40,989 nucleotides of DNA, taken from the NCBI GenBank assembly GCA_023150095.1, contig JAKLLO010000021.1:1-40989 (forward strand), given 5' to 3'. Below are positions 1 through 7,882 of this stretch, piece by piece. The position numbers and the translations under genes were made by a program. How positions within the stretch are numbered: the stretch's first letter is position 1; each line of letters begins with the position of its first letter. Source of the DNA: Zoogloea sp. (GTDB lineage Bacteria > Pseudomonadota > Gammaproteobacteria > Burkholderiales > Rhodocyclaceae). The notes under the pieces were generated by a model that was given only the letters and a program-made list of their open reading frames with translations, searched no databases and was not told the DNA's origin.

Positions 1-1163
1 GTGACATAAAGCATTTTGCCACCCGGGGCCAGGACCTGCCACAGGGCATCCAGGATCTCGGCCTGCTGGGCGGCGAAGCGGGCGATGTCGTCGGAGCGGC
101 GCAACCACTTGATGTCCGGATTGCGCCGGACCACCCCGGAGGCGGAGCAGGGGACGTCGGCAAGGATGCGGTCGAAGGGGCGGCCGTCCCACCAGCGGGA
201 CAGGTCGCGGCAGTCGGCGGTCTTCACCTCTGCCGAGAGGCCGAGGCGGGCCAGATTCTCGCTGACGCGGCGGGCACGGAAGGCGTCGCTGTCGAGGGCG
301 GTGAGTGCCACATCGGCGCTCTCGAGGATATGGGAGGTCTTGCCACCGGGGGCGGCGCAGGCGTCGAGCACCCGCTGGCCATCGGCCAGATCAAGGTAGC
401 GGGCGGCATGCTGGGCGCCGGCATCCTGAACGCTGAGCAGGCCTTCGGCGAAGCCCGGCACCCGCGTCACCGGTACCGGGCGGTCGAGCAGCAGGGCGCC
501 GTTGTTGAGCTCGCGAACCGGTAGTTCGGCGGCGGCGAACGCGGACAGCACTTCACGCAGTGTTGTCCGGCGGCGATTGATGCGCAGGGCCATCGGTGGA
601 TGGGTGTTGCCACCCGCCAGGATGGCGCGCCAGTCATCCGGATACTGGCTGCGCAGGCGGCGGATCCACCAGGGGGGGTGACGGAATTCGGCCACCATGT
701 CGGCGTCGGCGGCCCGGTTGAGATCGGCGGTCTGGCGCAGGGCATTGCGCAGCACGCCATTCACCACTCCCTTGAACTTGCCGCCCAGCAGCGTGGCGGC
801 GCCGGTGACGGCCTGGTCAACGATGGTGTGGGCGGGATCGGCGCGGCTGTCGAGGCGGTGCAGGGCAACCCGCAGCAGGGACTGGACGGGTTCGGGGAGG
901 GGCTTCTGGAGCAGCTTGCCGAGGATGAAATCCTGCCGGCCGTAGTCACGCAGGCTGCCGTAGGCGAGATCGAGGATGGCCCCGCGAACGCCGGGAGGGG
1001 TTGCCGGCCGTGCGCTCCACAGGGCTGCCAGGGCTTCGGTCAGGGTGCCTCCGGCGACCACCTCGGCGATGAGCTGGGCGGTGGTGACCAGGGCGTAGGC
1101 AAGGCCGTCTTCGGCCAGTTGGGGGGCAGGTGATGCGGCGGGGCGAGGGGGGCGGCTGGGCAT
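1..1163 (-). CDS. rsmB: 16S rRNA (cytosine-967 C5)-methyltransferase RsmB, 3' end cut by window edge
   Basis: RsmB (Fmu/Sun) methylates C967 of 16S rRNA using SAM. About 387 codons are visible on the minus strand from an ATG at 1163. The first ~150 residues form the NusB-like RNA-binding domain (HTIVDQAV, FKGVVNGVLRNAL). A Rossmann methyltransferase domain follows, with the SAM motif DACAAPGGKTSHILE and motif IV DVPCSASGVVRRNPDIKW, whose Cys is one of the two catalytic cysteines. The window ends at KMLYV, just before the place where the second cysteine (TCS motif) is expected, so only the extreme C-terminus is missing. The gene begins 5 bases after the stop of the spermidine-synthase-like gene and may be co-transcribed with it. 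In many betaproteobacteria rsmB lies near oriC, which agrees with the parS sites here. Identification is firm. Confidence 0.95.
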   Translation of the reverse strand, partial: MPSRPPRPAASPAPQLAEDGLAYALVTTAQLIAEVVAGGTLTEALAALWSARPATPPGVRGAILDLAYGSLRDYGRQDFILGKLLQKPLPEPVQSLLRVALHRLDSRADPAHTIVDQAVTGAATLLGGKFKGVVNGVLRNALRQTADLNRAADADMVAEFRHPPWWIRRLRSQYPDDWRAILAGGNTHPPMALRINRRRTTLREVLSAFAAAELPVRELNNGALLLDRPVPVTRVPGFAEGLLSVQDAGAQHAARYLDLADGQRVLDACAAPGGKTSHILESADVALTALDSDAFRARRVSENLARLGLSAEVKTADCRDLSRWWDGRPFDRILADVPCSASGVVRRNPDIKWLRRSDDIARFAAQQAEILDALWQVLAPGGKMLYV

Positions 1164-1168
1164 GGATC

Positions 1169-2032
1169 TCAGGCGAGCAGGTCGCGGATGTAATTGGGCA
1201 GGGCCCGGCTGGCAAGGTGAAGCGCCGGATTGTAGTAGCGCAGACCGTCAATGCGCCTTGCGCTCATACGTTCGGCAAGCGTGGCTTCGTCCGGCTCGGG
1301 CAGGGCGCTTGTGCTGCAGCAGGCCAGAAGCCAGGGGCCGCCATACAGCGGAACATGGATGAGGCTGACCCGCAGCACGGGAAAAACGCTACCCAGCCGG
1401 CGGTACAGGCTGGCCACTTTTTCCGCTTGGTAGAAGGGGGAGCCGAGCTGGACGTGGATTATCCCACGGGGAGCCAGGCTGGCCGCGCAGAGTTGGAGGA
1501 AATCCGGCTGGTGCAGGTGGGCGCAGGCCGGGTCGTCAGCCTCGGTCAGGTCAAAGAGGATCACGTCGAAACGTTCCCCCGCCTGCTGGGCAGCCTCCAG
1601 GGTAAGGGCCGCATCGCCGATGCGCAGCCTGACCTGTGGGGCGTCGAAGGCGCCTTTGGGCAGGGCGGGTAGATGGGTGCGGACGGTGCTCACCACGTCC
1701 GGGTCCAGCTCGGCCACGACGATGTGGCCCAGGCCTGGATGCTTGAGCAGCTCCCGGGCGGAAGCGCCGTCACCACCCCCCAGCACCAGGGCCCGGGAGG
1801 GGGCGGGGTGGCTGAGGGCAGGGATGTGCACCAGGCTTTCGTGGATCATGAACTCGTCCGCCACTGCGGCCATGGCGTCGCCGTCCAGGCTGTACAAGGT
1901 GCTGAAAGCGTAGGTGTCTTCGATGGCGATGGCCTGGAAGTGGCTTTGGATACGTCGGGCTGAATGGCGCCGCTTCAGTGCAAGCGCCGCGGTCTTGCCC
2001 AGAGGCAGATGGATCGGGGAGGTATGTTTCAC
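1169..2032 (-). CDS. Spermidine synthase-like (aminopropyltransferase-fold) protein
   Basis: The protein has the spermine/spermidine synthase fold: a short N-terminal beta region (AFSTLYSLDGD), the DEFMIHESLVH stretch, the nucleotide-binding LVLGGGDGASARELLKH motif and the acidic AELDPDVV. The catalytic loop reads FDLTEADDPA, where true SpeE has DSTDP, so the substrate may not be putrescine. At about 287 residues it matches the family. Two in-frame GTG codons are possible starts, at 2041 and 2032. I prefer 2032 because GGAG lies 8 bases upstream of it, whereas 2041 has no properly spaced ribosome site. Both starts fall inside a perfect parS site (2025-2040). The start is therefore uncertain, the fold call is firm, and the enzymatic role is moderate. 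It is transcribed toward rsmB. Confidence 0.8.
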   Translation of the reverse strand: MKHTSPIHLPLGKTAALALKRRHSARRIQSHFQAIAIEDTYAFSTLYSLDGDAMAAVADEFMIHESLVHIPALSHPAPSRALVLGGGDGASARELLKHPGLGHIVVAELDPDVVSTVRTHLPALPKGAFDAPQVRLRIGDAALTLEAAQQAGERFDVILFDLTEADDPACAHLHQPDFLQLCAASLAPRGIIHVQLGSPFYQAEKVASLYRRLGSVFPVLRVSLIHVPLYGGPWLLACCSTSALPEPDEATLAERMSARRIDGLRYYNPALHLASRALPNYIRDLLA

Positions 2033-2040
2033 GTGAAACA
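2025..2040. promoter_or_regulatory. parS: parS centromere site 1 (ParB binding)
   Basis: The perfect 16-base palindrome TGTTTCACGTGAAACA matches the bacterial chromosomal parS consensus that ParB (Spo0J) binds. It overlaps the ribosome site-start codon spacer and first codons of the spermidine-synthase-like gene. parS sites cluster around the replication origin in most bacteria that have ParABS, so this places the window near oriC (inference). Confidence 0.93.
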
Positions 2041-2125
2041 CTCCGTTCTGATCAGGGAAATTGCTCGGCGCCGGGACGGGAGGTCAAAGTGACTGCTGTG
2101 TGAGGCAGGTCAGACTGGCCGGTAT

Positions 2126-2141
2126 TGTTTCACGTGAAACA
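2126..2141. promoter_or_regulatory. parS: parS centromere site 2 (ParB binding)
   Basis: A second perfect TGTTTCACGTGAAACA, exactly 101 bases from the first (start to start), lies in the gap between the sirtuin gene and the spermidine-synthase-like gene. Two identical 16-mers this close are very unlikely by chance. This copy is intergenic, 19 bases downstream of the sirtuin stop. Confidence 0.95.
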
Positions 2142-2160
2142 CGCTTGGGGCAGGGGCCGC

Positions 2161-2994
2161 TCATGCAGAAAGCCCCCGCTGTTCGAGGGCTGAACGAATG
2201 CCTTCCAAAGCGGCCAGGCCGCCCATCGGCAGGCTGACCCCTCGCCCTGGAATATCGGGTTCGGTTGGGTTGATGCGCACCAGCGGTTCGCCCAGGGTCT
2301 CACTGAACCAGCGGACGGTGGGCACATGACTGCCGGCGCCAATCTCGATGACCACCGGGCGTTCCACCCTGCTGAGCCATGCGTCCAGCCGTTTGCGCTG
2401 GGCGGCGGTACGCTGACTGAGCCACTCGCCGTCGCCGAACATCAGCACGTTGGGGCGGAGGAGGGCGCTGCATCGGGTGCAGCGGGGCAGGGGGCTGGTG
2501 AGCAGGCATGCCTGCTCATCCACCTCCGGGAAGTAGGTGTCTGCCGGGTGGATGGGTTGCCCGCAGGCCTCCATGCACTGGAGGTGATGCAGGGAGCCAT
2601 GCACCTCGCAGATGGCCTCCTCCGGAAAACCCGCCCGCTGGAACTGCCCGTCCACATTCGAGGTGAACACGAATGCTCCCCGAGGCAGACCCGCCCCGAT
2701 GCGTTGCAGAATGGCAAAGCCCGCATGGGGAACGGTGCGTCGGTACAGGTTGAGGCGATGGCCGTAGAAGCCCCAGGCCAGCCGGGGATGATGTCGGAAG
2801 GCGTCCGGGTTGGCGATCTCCTCGAAGGCGATGCGGGCCTCCGCCAGGGCCGGGTAGGCTCGCCAGAAACCCGTGTTGCCGCGAAAGTCCGGCAGGCCCG
2901 AATCGACCCCCATGCCCGCCCCGGCGGCAATGACCAGGCCGTCAGCCTCGGCCACCAGAGCCGCCGCCTTGGCAAACAGGGCCGTGGTGCTCAT
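2161..2994 (-). CDS. Sir2-family NAD-dependent protein deacylase (sirtuin)
   Basis: Sirtuins remove acyl groups from protein lysines while consuming NAD. The 277-residue protein shows the family motifs in order: GAGMGVDSGLPDFRG (about 25-39), TSNVDGQFQRAG (111-122, where the common form is TQNID), catalytic His in EVHGS (H132), a zinc-binding set C140/C144 and C172/C175, and MFGDGE (185-190) near the end of the NAD-binding fold. The zinc pair spacing, CxxxC then CxxC, differs slightly from the usual CxxC-CxxC. The start overlaps the stop of the upstream tam gene by four bases (ATGA), so the two are almost certainly co-transcribed and translationally coupled. Substrate preference (acetyl, succinyl or other) cannot be read here. 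Confidence 0.92.
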   Translation of the reverse strand: MSTTALFAKAAALVAEADGLVIAAGAGMGVDSGLPDFRGNTGFWRAYPALAEARIAFEEIANPDAFRHHPRLAWGFYGHRLNLYRRTVPHAGFAILQRIGAGLPRGAFVFTSNVDGQFQRAGFPEEAICEVHGSLHHLQCMEACGQPIHPADTYFPEVDEQACLLTSPLPRCTRCSALLRPNVLMFGDGEWLSQRTAAQRKRLDAWLSRVERPVVIEIGAGSHVPTVRWFSETLGEPLVRINPTEPDIPGRGVSLPMGGLAALEGIRSALEQRGLSA

Positions 2995-3752
2995 CGCTGC
3001 GCGACGATGAAGATGCGCCGGAAGGGGAAGAGGGTCGTCCCGTGGGTGTCCGGTGGATAGGCTGCCGCCAGCCGCTCACCGAGCTGGGCCAGAAAGTCCG
3101 CCTGTGCCGGCTCATCCAGAGAGGCGAGATAGGGGACCAGGGTGGTGCCACGCAGCCAGTCGAGCACCGGTGACGGCCCGCTCATGCTCTGCCAGTAAGT
3201 GGTCTCCCACAGGCTCAGGCGTGTGCACAGGGGGGACAAAAGACGATGGTAGTCAGCCATGCCAAGTACCGCGCCCATTCGGGCCGCACCGATCCGCCCC
3301 GCCCATTCCGGCGCTGCGGCCAGCTCCCGGATCAGCCGATGGGACGGTGCCTCGAAATTGCCGGGCATCTGCACCGCCAGCACCCCGCCCGGAAACAGCG
3401 CATCCACCAGGCGCGGGAAGAGGCTTTCATGATCGCCCACCCAGTGCAGGGCCGCATTGGAGAAGAGTAGATCGAGGGCCTCTTCGGGTTCCCAGTGCTC
3501 GACGCCGGCCTGGTCGAAGCGGACGTCGGGCAACACACTGCGTGCCCGTTCCAGCATGGCTGCGGAACTGTCCAGCCCGGTGATGTCCGCTTCCGGCCAG
3601 CGCTCGGCCAGCAGGCGTGTCACATTGCCTGCGCCGCAGCCCAGGTCAACAATGCGCCCCGGTGTGCGCAGGGGAATCCGCCCGAGCAGATCCACTGCCG
3701 GGCGCAGACGTTCATCGGAAAACTGCAGGTATCGATCCGGCTCCCAACCCAT
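2991..3752 (-). CDS. tam: Trans-aconitate 2-methyltransferase
   Basis: Tam methylates trans-aconitate, a spontaneous isomer of the citric-acid-cycle intermediate cis-aconitate that inhibits aconitase. The 253-residue protein carries the SAM motif VDLGCGAGNVTRLLAERWP and GLDSSAAMLERAR. The tam-specific stretches LLFSNAALHWVGDH, LAVQMPGNFEAPSHR and ETTYWQSM are also present, and the C-terminus has the usual TLFPFRRIFIVA. Length matches E. coli Tam (252). The ATG at 3752 has a strong AGGAGG eight bases upstream. The gene overlaps the sirtuin by four bases. The pairing of a metabolite-repair methyltransferase with a sirtuin suggests a shared link to central metabolism, but that is inference. Confidence 0.93.
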   Translation of the reverse strand: MGWEPDRYLQFSDERLRPAVDLLGRIPLRTPGRIVDLGCGAGNVTRLLAERWPEADITGLDSSAAMLERARSVLPDVRFDQAGVEHWEPEEALDLLFSNAALHWVGDHESLFPRLVDALFPGGVLAVQMPGNFEAPSHRLIRELAAAPEWAGRIGAARMGAVLGMADYHRLLSPLCTRLSLWETTYWQSMSGPSPVLDWLRGTTLVPYLASLDEPAQADFLAQLGERLAAAYPPDTHGTTLFPFRRIFIVAQR

Positions 3753-3913
3753 GGCATGACCCTCCTCTAGAAGGATTCAATTGTCGCCGATGGGGCGGTG
3801 GGGGAACAGCGGGGAAGTGAGCAGGGATGATGAACGCTGCAGTTGCTCCTGCCTGCGGGGGCTTGGGTGGGCGTGGCTAAATCCCCCCGGGAAGAGGGGC
3901 TCCGTATTTGCAA

Positions 3914-3929
3914 CCGAAGTTCGCTTCGG
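3914..3929 (-). terminator. Short stem-loop downstream of the small membrane protein gene
   Basis: CCGAAG and CTTCGG form a perfect 6-bp stem closed by a TTCG loop, 31 bases past the stop of the small membrane protein gene. No clear T-run follows on the minus strand, so an intrinsic terminator is only possible. Confidence 0.4.
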
Positions 3930-3959
3930 GGCTGGAAGCACTATTGGGAGGGCGTGCCT

Positions 3960-4262
3960 TCACCGCCCCAGCTTCGCATAGCACCCCTCGCGAAACGCCT
4001 GCGCGGTGGACTGCCGATCACACTCCGCCCGGCTTGCCGCGCCGGACTCCAGCGCCCCATAGGCCGTCGACTCGCCGTGGGGCCCGGCCATTTCCTGGAA
4101 AAGCTGGTAACAGACGACATCCGCAGCCACCGCCAGGGGCACGAAGATCAGCATGTCCGACAGCCCGAAGCGGTGCCCGCGAAAGCGGAAATACGCCGCC
4201 ACCGCGCCAATCACGCTGGCCAGCAGGAGGATGATTTCGATGGCTTCGTGGAGGGCTTCCAT
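3960..4262 (-). CDS. Small two-helix membrane protein of unknown function
   Basis: I do not recognise this 100-residue protein. Two hydrophobic segments are visible, about residues 8-25 (IEIILLLASVIGAVAAYF) and 37-55 (MLIFVPLAVAADVVCYQLF), joined by a short basic loop (RFRGHRFG). A polar C-terminal tail has two cysteines (AECDRQ, EGCYAK). By the positive-inside rule the basic loop should be cytoplasmic, putting both ends in the periplasm. The ATG at 4262 is 16 bases after the stop of the histidine kinase gene, so the two are probably co-transcribed. An accessory role for the kinase is possible but unsupported. The hydrophobic pattern and spacing make it a likely real gene. Confidence 0.65.
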   Translation of the reverse strand: MEALHEAIEIILLLASVIGAVAAYFRFRGHRFGLSDMLIFVPLAVAADVVCYQLFQEMAGPHGESTAYGALESGAASRAECDRQSTAQAFREGCYAKLGR

Positions 4263-4278
4263 GGGCTGCCAGAAACGA

Positions 4279-5871
4279 TCAGGAACGCTGCTTCTTTAGC
4301 CTCGCCGTGAACCAGAAGGTGCTGCCTTGGCCAGGTGTGCTCTGGCCGCCCGCGTCACCACCCATGCGTTGTGCGATCCTGCGGGTGGTGAATAGTCCGA
4401 GCCCGGCGCCACCGTATTTTCGGGTCGAGGAGTTGTCGGCCTGCTCGAAGAGTGTGAATAGCCTGGGCAGCACCTCCGGGGCGATGCCGATGCCTGTGTC
4501 TTCGACCTCGAAATGCAGCTGTGCGCCCGTCGTGTCCTGGCTCACCACCTTCACCCGGATCGTCACGCTGCCGGCCTCCGTGAAACGGATGGCATTCTCC
4601 GCGTAATGCAGCAGGGCAGTCCGGAGATGCCGGGGGTCGCCAAGGAGTCCGGTCGGCAGACCATCGGCTTCGGCCGTCAGCTGCAAACCCTTGGCTTCGG
4701 CCTTCCCCTTCAGCAAGGCCACTACATCCCTGACCTCCTCGTTGATGGAAATCGGCCTTTCCGCGGATTCCAGGGTATCCGCCTCCATCCTGGTCAGATC
4801 CAGGATCGACTCGACAAGGCCGCTCATGCGCTTCACGGCAAAATCCAGCTTGTCCAGATGGCTGCCCTGTTTGGGGGTCAGGGGATCGCGCCTGAGGAGC
4901 TGTGCCAGGCCTCCGATCTGATGCAGCGGGGTGCGTATTTCATGGGACATGTTGGCGAGAAAGGCGCTCTTGGCAACGTTCGCTGCCTCGGCCGCTTCCT
5001 TGGCAGAGGCCAGTTCGGCAGTACGGGCCTCGACAAGGGCCTCCAGATGATCGCGGTAGGCCGCCAGTTCCTGTTCGGCCTGCCTGCGTTCGATCAGCGT
5101 TCTTGCCAGGATGGCATTGATGTTGTTGTGGTAATCCGTCTCGTGCCGATTACGGATCTTCAGCCCTTTGTAACGCCAGATCAGACTGGCTGTCTCCTCG
5201 GGCGTCAAGGTCAGGTTGGCGCCAGGGCTCAGGGCATCGAGGCGGGCCTCCAGGCCCTCGCAGCACCCTTTCGGCTTGAGGCGAAACCGGATTGTCAGCA
5301 TGGTTCTGGACAAGGCCGGATTCAGGGCATAGGGCTCGCTGCTAGCCTCCACGTCCACGAACTCCACATCGTCGAAGAGCATGCAGCCCCCGTAGAACAC
5401 CCCTTTGATGTAGTCCGGGTGCAGCGGCATCACGTTCTCATAAACGGCGATGCCTGCCTCTTCGTCCATTGTCTGGAGACGGCACCAGCCGATCTCCTCC
5501 GGCGGGCCGCCGCGCACGACCGAGTTATAGCCGCCACTCTCCTTGTTGGCATACAGCCAGTCGAGCGTGGAGTGGATCATGGTCTTGCCCGGCCCCTGCT
5601 CATACCAGATGCGTAGGAAATGCATCCCGGCGCGGAAGAAGATATGCCTGGACGTAGGGTCGACCCGTTCGAGCCGATGCAGGATGTCGATCAGCAGGGC
5701 GTGGGGATACCACCGCTCCGGGCGGATCTCCTCGCTGGAAAGCCCGGTTTCCTCTGCAGGAAAGACATCCAGGTGACAAAAGGACTCGACCAGCCCCAGC
5801 AGGAATGATCCGGCGACCTCGCCCTTGGCCGAATGAGGACCGGGCGTGGTGGGGGCGGGGGCGGGTTTCAC
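4279..5871 (-). CDS. Orphan sensor histidine kinase with an unrecognised N-terminal sensory domain
   Basis: A 530-residue soluble kinase. Residues ~45-200 form a globular domain I cannot assign (WYPHALLIDILHRLE, ENVMPLHPDYIKGVFYGGC). It is only loosely reminiscent of small-molecule-binding V4R-type folds. A coiled coil follows at ~258-302. The kinase core has H-box SHEIRTPLHQ (H310), N-box with N426 (HYAENAIRFTE), G1 DTGIGI (458-463) and G2 GGAGLGL (487-493), all intact. There is no receiver domain and no transmembrane helix, and no response regulator lies next to it. The GTG at 5871 overlaps the ilvA stop (GTGA), so translation may be coupled to ilvA. The cytoplasmic architecture implies an internal signal; its partner regulator must be elsewhere. 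Confidence 0.88.
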   Translation of the reverse strand: MKPAPAPTTPGPHSAKGEVAGSFLLGLVESFCHLDVFPAEETGLSSEEIRPERWYPHALLIDILHRLERVDPTSRHIFFRAGMHFLRIWYEQGPGKTMIHSTLDWLYANKESGGYNSVVRGGPPEEIGWCRLQTMDEEAGIAVYENVMPLHPDYIKGVFYGGCMLFDDVEFVDVEASSEPYALNPALSRTMLTIRFRLKPKGCCEGLEARLDALSPGANLTLTPEETASLIWRYKGLKIRNRHETDYHNNINAILARTLIERRQAEQELAAYRDHLEALVEARTAELASAKEAAEAANVAKSAFLANMSHEIRTPLHQIGGLAQLLRRDPLTPKQGSHLDKLDFAVKRMSGLVESILDLTRMEADTLESAERPISINEEVRDVVALLKGKAEAKGLQLTAEADGLPTGLLGDPRHLRTALLHYAENAIRFTEAGSVTIRVKVVSQDTTGAQLHFEVEDTGIGIAPEVLPRLFTLFEQADNSSTRKYGGAGLGLFTTRRIAQRMGGDAGGQSTPGQGSTFWFTARLKKQRS

Positions 5872-7388
5872 CCCAGGAACATCCGGTACGCCGGGTTGCC
5901 CGTCTCCTCCACGTACTCGTACCCCAGCCGCGCCAGGAAACCCTGGAAGGCTTCCCGGTCATGGGGCGGCACCTGCATGCCCACCAGCACCCGGCCGAAG
6001 TCGGCGCCGTGGTTGCGGTAGTGGAACAGGCTGATGTTCCAGTCGGAGCGCAGGGTGTCGAGGAAGTTGAGCAGGGCGCCCGGGCGCTCGGGGAAGACGA
6101 AGCGGTAGAGCACCTCGTTCTCGGCCTGGGGGGCGTGGCCGCCGACCATGTAGCGGATGTGGCTCTTGGCCATCTCGTCGTCGGTGAGGTCCAGGCAGGG
6201 CAGGTCGTGGCGCTGCAGCAGCTCGGTGATGCGCACGCCTTCGGCCCGGTTGTGCACGCCCACGCCCACGAAGATGTGGGCCTTGGCTGCATCGGCGTAG
6301 CGATAGTTGAATTCGGTGATGTTGCGGTTGCCGAGCAGATCGCAGAACTTCTTGAAGGAGCCCGGCTTTTCGGGGATGGTCACGGCCAGCACGGCCTCGC
6401 GCTGTTCGCCCACCTCGGCCCGTTCGGCCACGAAGCGCAGGCGGTCGAAGTTCATGTTGGCGCCGGAGGCAACGGCCACCAGGGTCTTGTCCTTGAGGGC
6501 GTGGCGCTTGGCGTATTCCTTGGCACCGGCCACGGCCAGGGCGCCGGCGGGCTCGAGGATGGAGCGGGTGTCCTCGAACACGTCCTTGATGGCGGCGCAG
6601 ATGGCGTCGTTGTCCACCAGGATCATCTCATCCACGTATTCCTGGCACAGGCGGAAGGTCTCCTCGCCTACCAGCTTCACGGCGGCGCCGTCGGCAAACA
6701 GGCCTACCGTGGGCAGCTCGATGCGCTTGCCGGCCGCCAGGGACTGGGTCATGGCGTCGGCGTCGATGGTTTCCACGCCGATCACCTTGATCTCGGGGCG
6801 GACACGCTTGATGTAGGCCGCCACGCCGGCCAGCAGGCCGCCGCCGCCCACGCAGCAGAACACCGCGTGGATGGCCTTGGGGTGCTGGCGCAGGATCTCC
6901 ATGCCGATGGTGCCCTGGCCGGCGATCACTTCGACGTCGTCGTAGGGGTGGACGAAGGTGAGCTTTTCGGTCTTCTCCAGCTCCTTGGCGTGGCCGTAGG
7001 CGTCGGAATAGCTCTCGCCGGCCAGCACCACTTCGCCACCGTGGCGCTTGACGGCGTCGATCTTGATGGCCGGGGTGGTGGTGGGCATGACGATCACGGC
7101 GCGGGCGCCGAGCTTTTTCGCCGACAGGGCCACGCCCTGGGCATGGTTGCCGGCGGACGCGCAGATCACGCCGCGCTTGAGGGCCGCCGGGCTGAGGCTG
7201 GCCATCTTGTTGTAGGCGCCGCGCAGCTTGAAGCTGAATACCGGCTGCATGTCCTCGCGCTTGAACCAGATCTTGTTGTGGATGCGCGCCGACAGGTTCG
7301 GAGCCGGGTCGAGGGGCGTTTCAATGGCCGCGTCATAGACCTGGGCAGTGAGGATCTTCTGGAGGTAGTCGGGGTGCTGCGCGCTCAT
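5868..7388 (-). CDS. ilvA: Threonine ammonia-lyase, biosynthetic (threonine deaminase)
   Basis: IlvA converts threonine to 2-oxobutanoate and ammonia, the first step of isoleucine synthesis, using PLP. From the ATG at 7388 the protein has 506 residues, normal for the biosynthetic form. Visible features are the PLP lysine in FSFKLRGAYNKM (K54), SAGNHAQGVAL (78-88), the phosphate-binding GGGGLLAG loop, and two C-terminal ACT-like regulatory domains (EKPGSFKKFCDLLG and ERPGALLNFLDTL) that bind isoleucine and valine in this family. Longer upstream in-frame codons exist but give an Arg-rich, non-conserved extension. A RidA-family gene is transcribed divergently 96 bases away. The kinase gene downstream overlaps its stop. 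Confidence 0.96.
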   Translation of the reverse strand: MSAQHPDYLQKILTAQVYDAAIETPLDPAPNLSARIHNKIWFKREDMQPVFSFKLRGAYNKMASLSPAALKRGVICASAGNHAQGVALSAKKLGARAVIVMPTTTPAIKIDAVKRHGGEVVLAGESYSDAYGHAKELEKTEKLTFVHPYDDVEVIAGQGTIGMEILRQHPKAIHAVFCCVGGGGLLAGVAAYIKRVRPEIKVIGVETIDADAMTQSLAAGKRIELPTVGLFADGAAVKLVGEETFRLCQEYVDEMILVDNDAICAAIKDVFEDTRSILEPAGALAVAGAKEYAKRHALKDKTLVAVASGANMNFDRLRFVAERAEVGEQREAVLAVTIPEKPGSFKKFCDLLGNRNITEFNYRYADAAKAHIFVGVGVHNRAEGVRITELLQRHDLPCLDLTDDEMAKSHIRYMVGGHAPQAENEVLYRFVFPERPGALLNFLDTLRSDWNISLFHYRNHGADFGRVLVGMQVPPHDREAFQGFLARLGYEYVEETGNPAYRMFLG

Positions 7389-7484
7389 GGCTGGACCTGC
7401 GTTTCGGCTGGGGGAAGCACAGGAGGGTAGCAGCCGGAGCGCCCGCGCTGCAACATACGCACCTTTACCTTTCCGGAGTCTTCC

Positions 7485-7841
7485 ATGAGCCCCATCCAGC
7501 GCGCTGGCACCACGCCGCGGTATTCCGATTCCACGACCCACAACGGGGTGGTGTATTGCGTCGAAGTGCCCCCCGATGAAACGGCCGCCATTGCCGAGCA
7601 GACCCGCGCCATGCTGGCCAGCCTCGAGACTCTGCTGGAGCAGGCCGGCAGCGGCAAGGAGCGCCTGCTGATGGCCACCCTCTACCTCACCGACATGGCC
7701 GACTACGACGTGGTCAACGCCGTGTGGGACGCCTGGGTGCCCGCCGGCACGGCGCCGAGCCGCGCCTGTGTGCAGGTGGTACGCCTGGCCAAGCCCGGCT
7801 GGCGGGTGGAGATTGCGGTGCAGGCGGCCCTGCGGGGGTAG
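7485..7841 (+). CDS. RidA/YjgF-family reactive enamine/imine deaminase
   Basis: RidA proteins hydrolyse the reactive 2-aminoacrylate or 2-aminocrotonate enamines released by PLP enzymes such as IlvA. The 118-residue protein has the family trimer fold: [56 protein letters not shown]. The catalytic arginine is preserved in [12 protein letters not shown], and a glutamate in [10 protein letters not shown]. The sequence is closer to the YoaB-like branch than to canonical RidA. The ATG has GGAG six bases upstream (7475-7478). It sits divergently next to ilvA, the classical source of its substrate, so the two may share a regulatory region. The functional link to ilvA is inference from location plus known biochemistry. 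Confidence 0.9.
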   Translation: MSPIQRAGTTPRYSDSTTHNGVVYCVEVPPDETAAIAEQTRAMLASLETLLEQAGSGKERLLMATLYLTDMADYDVVNAVWDAWVPAGTAPSRACVQVVRLAKPGWRVEIAVQAALRG

Positions 7842-7882
7842 CCAAGGGCAAGCGTCATCTTTCCTGCGGGGCCGACTTGTGA

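Noticed and set aside
5805-7430. Plus-strand frame of about 540 codons across ilvA
   Set aside because: It is antisense to ilvA, with repeated His/Val/Gly composition and no motif.
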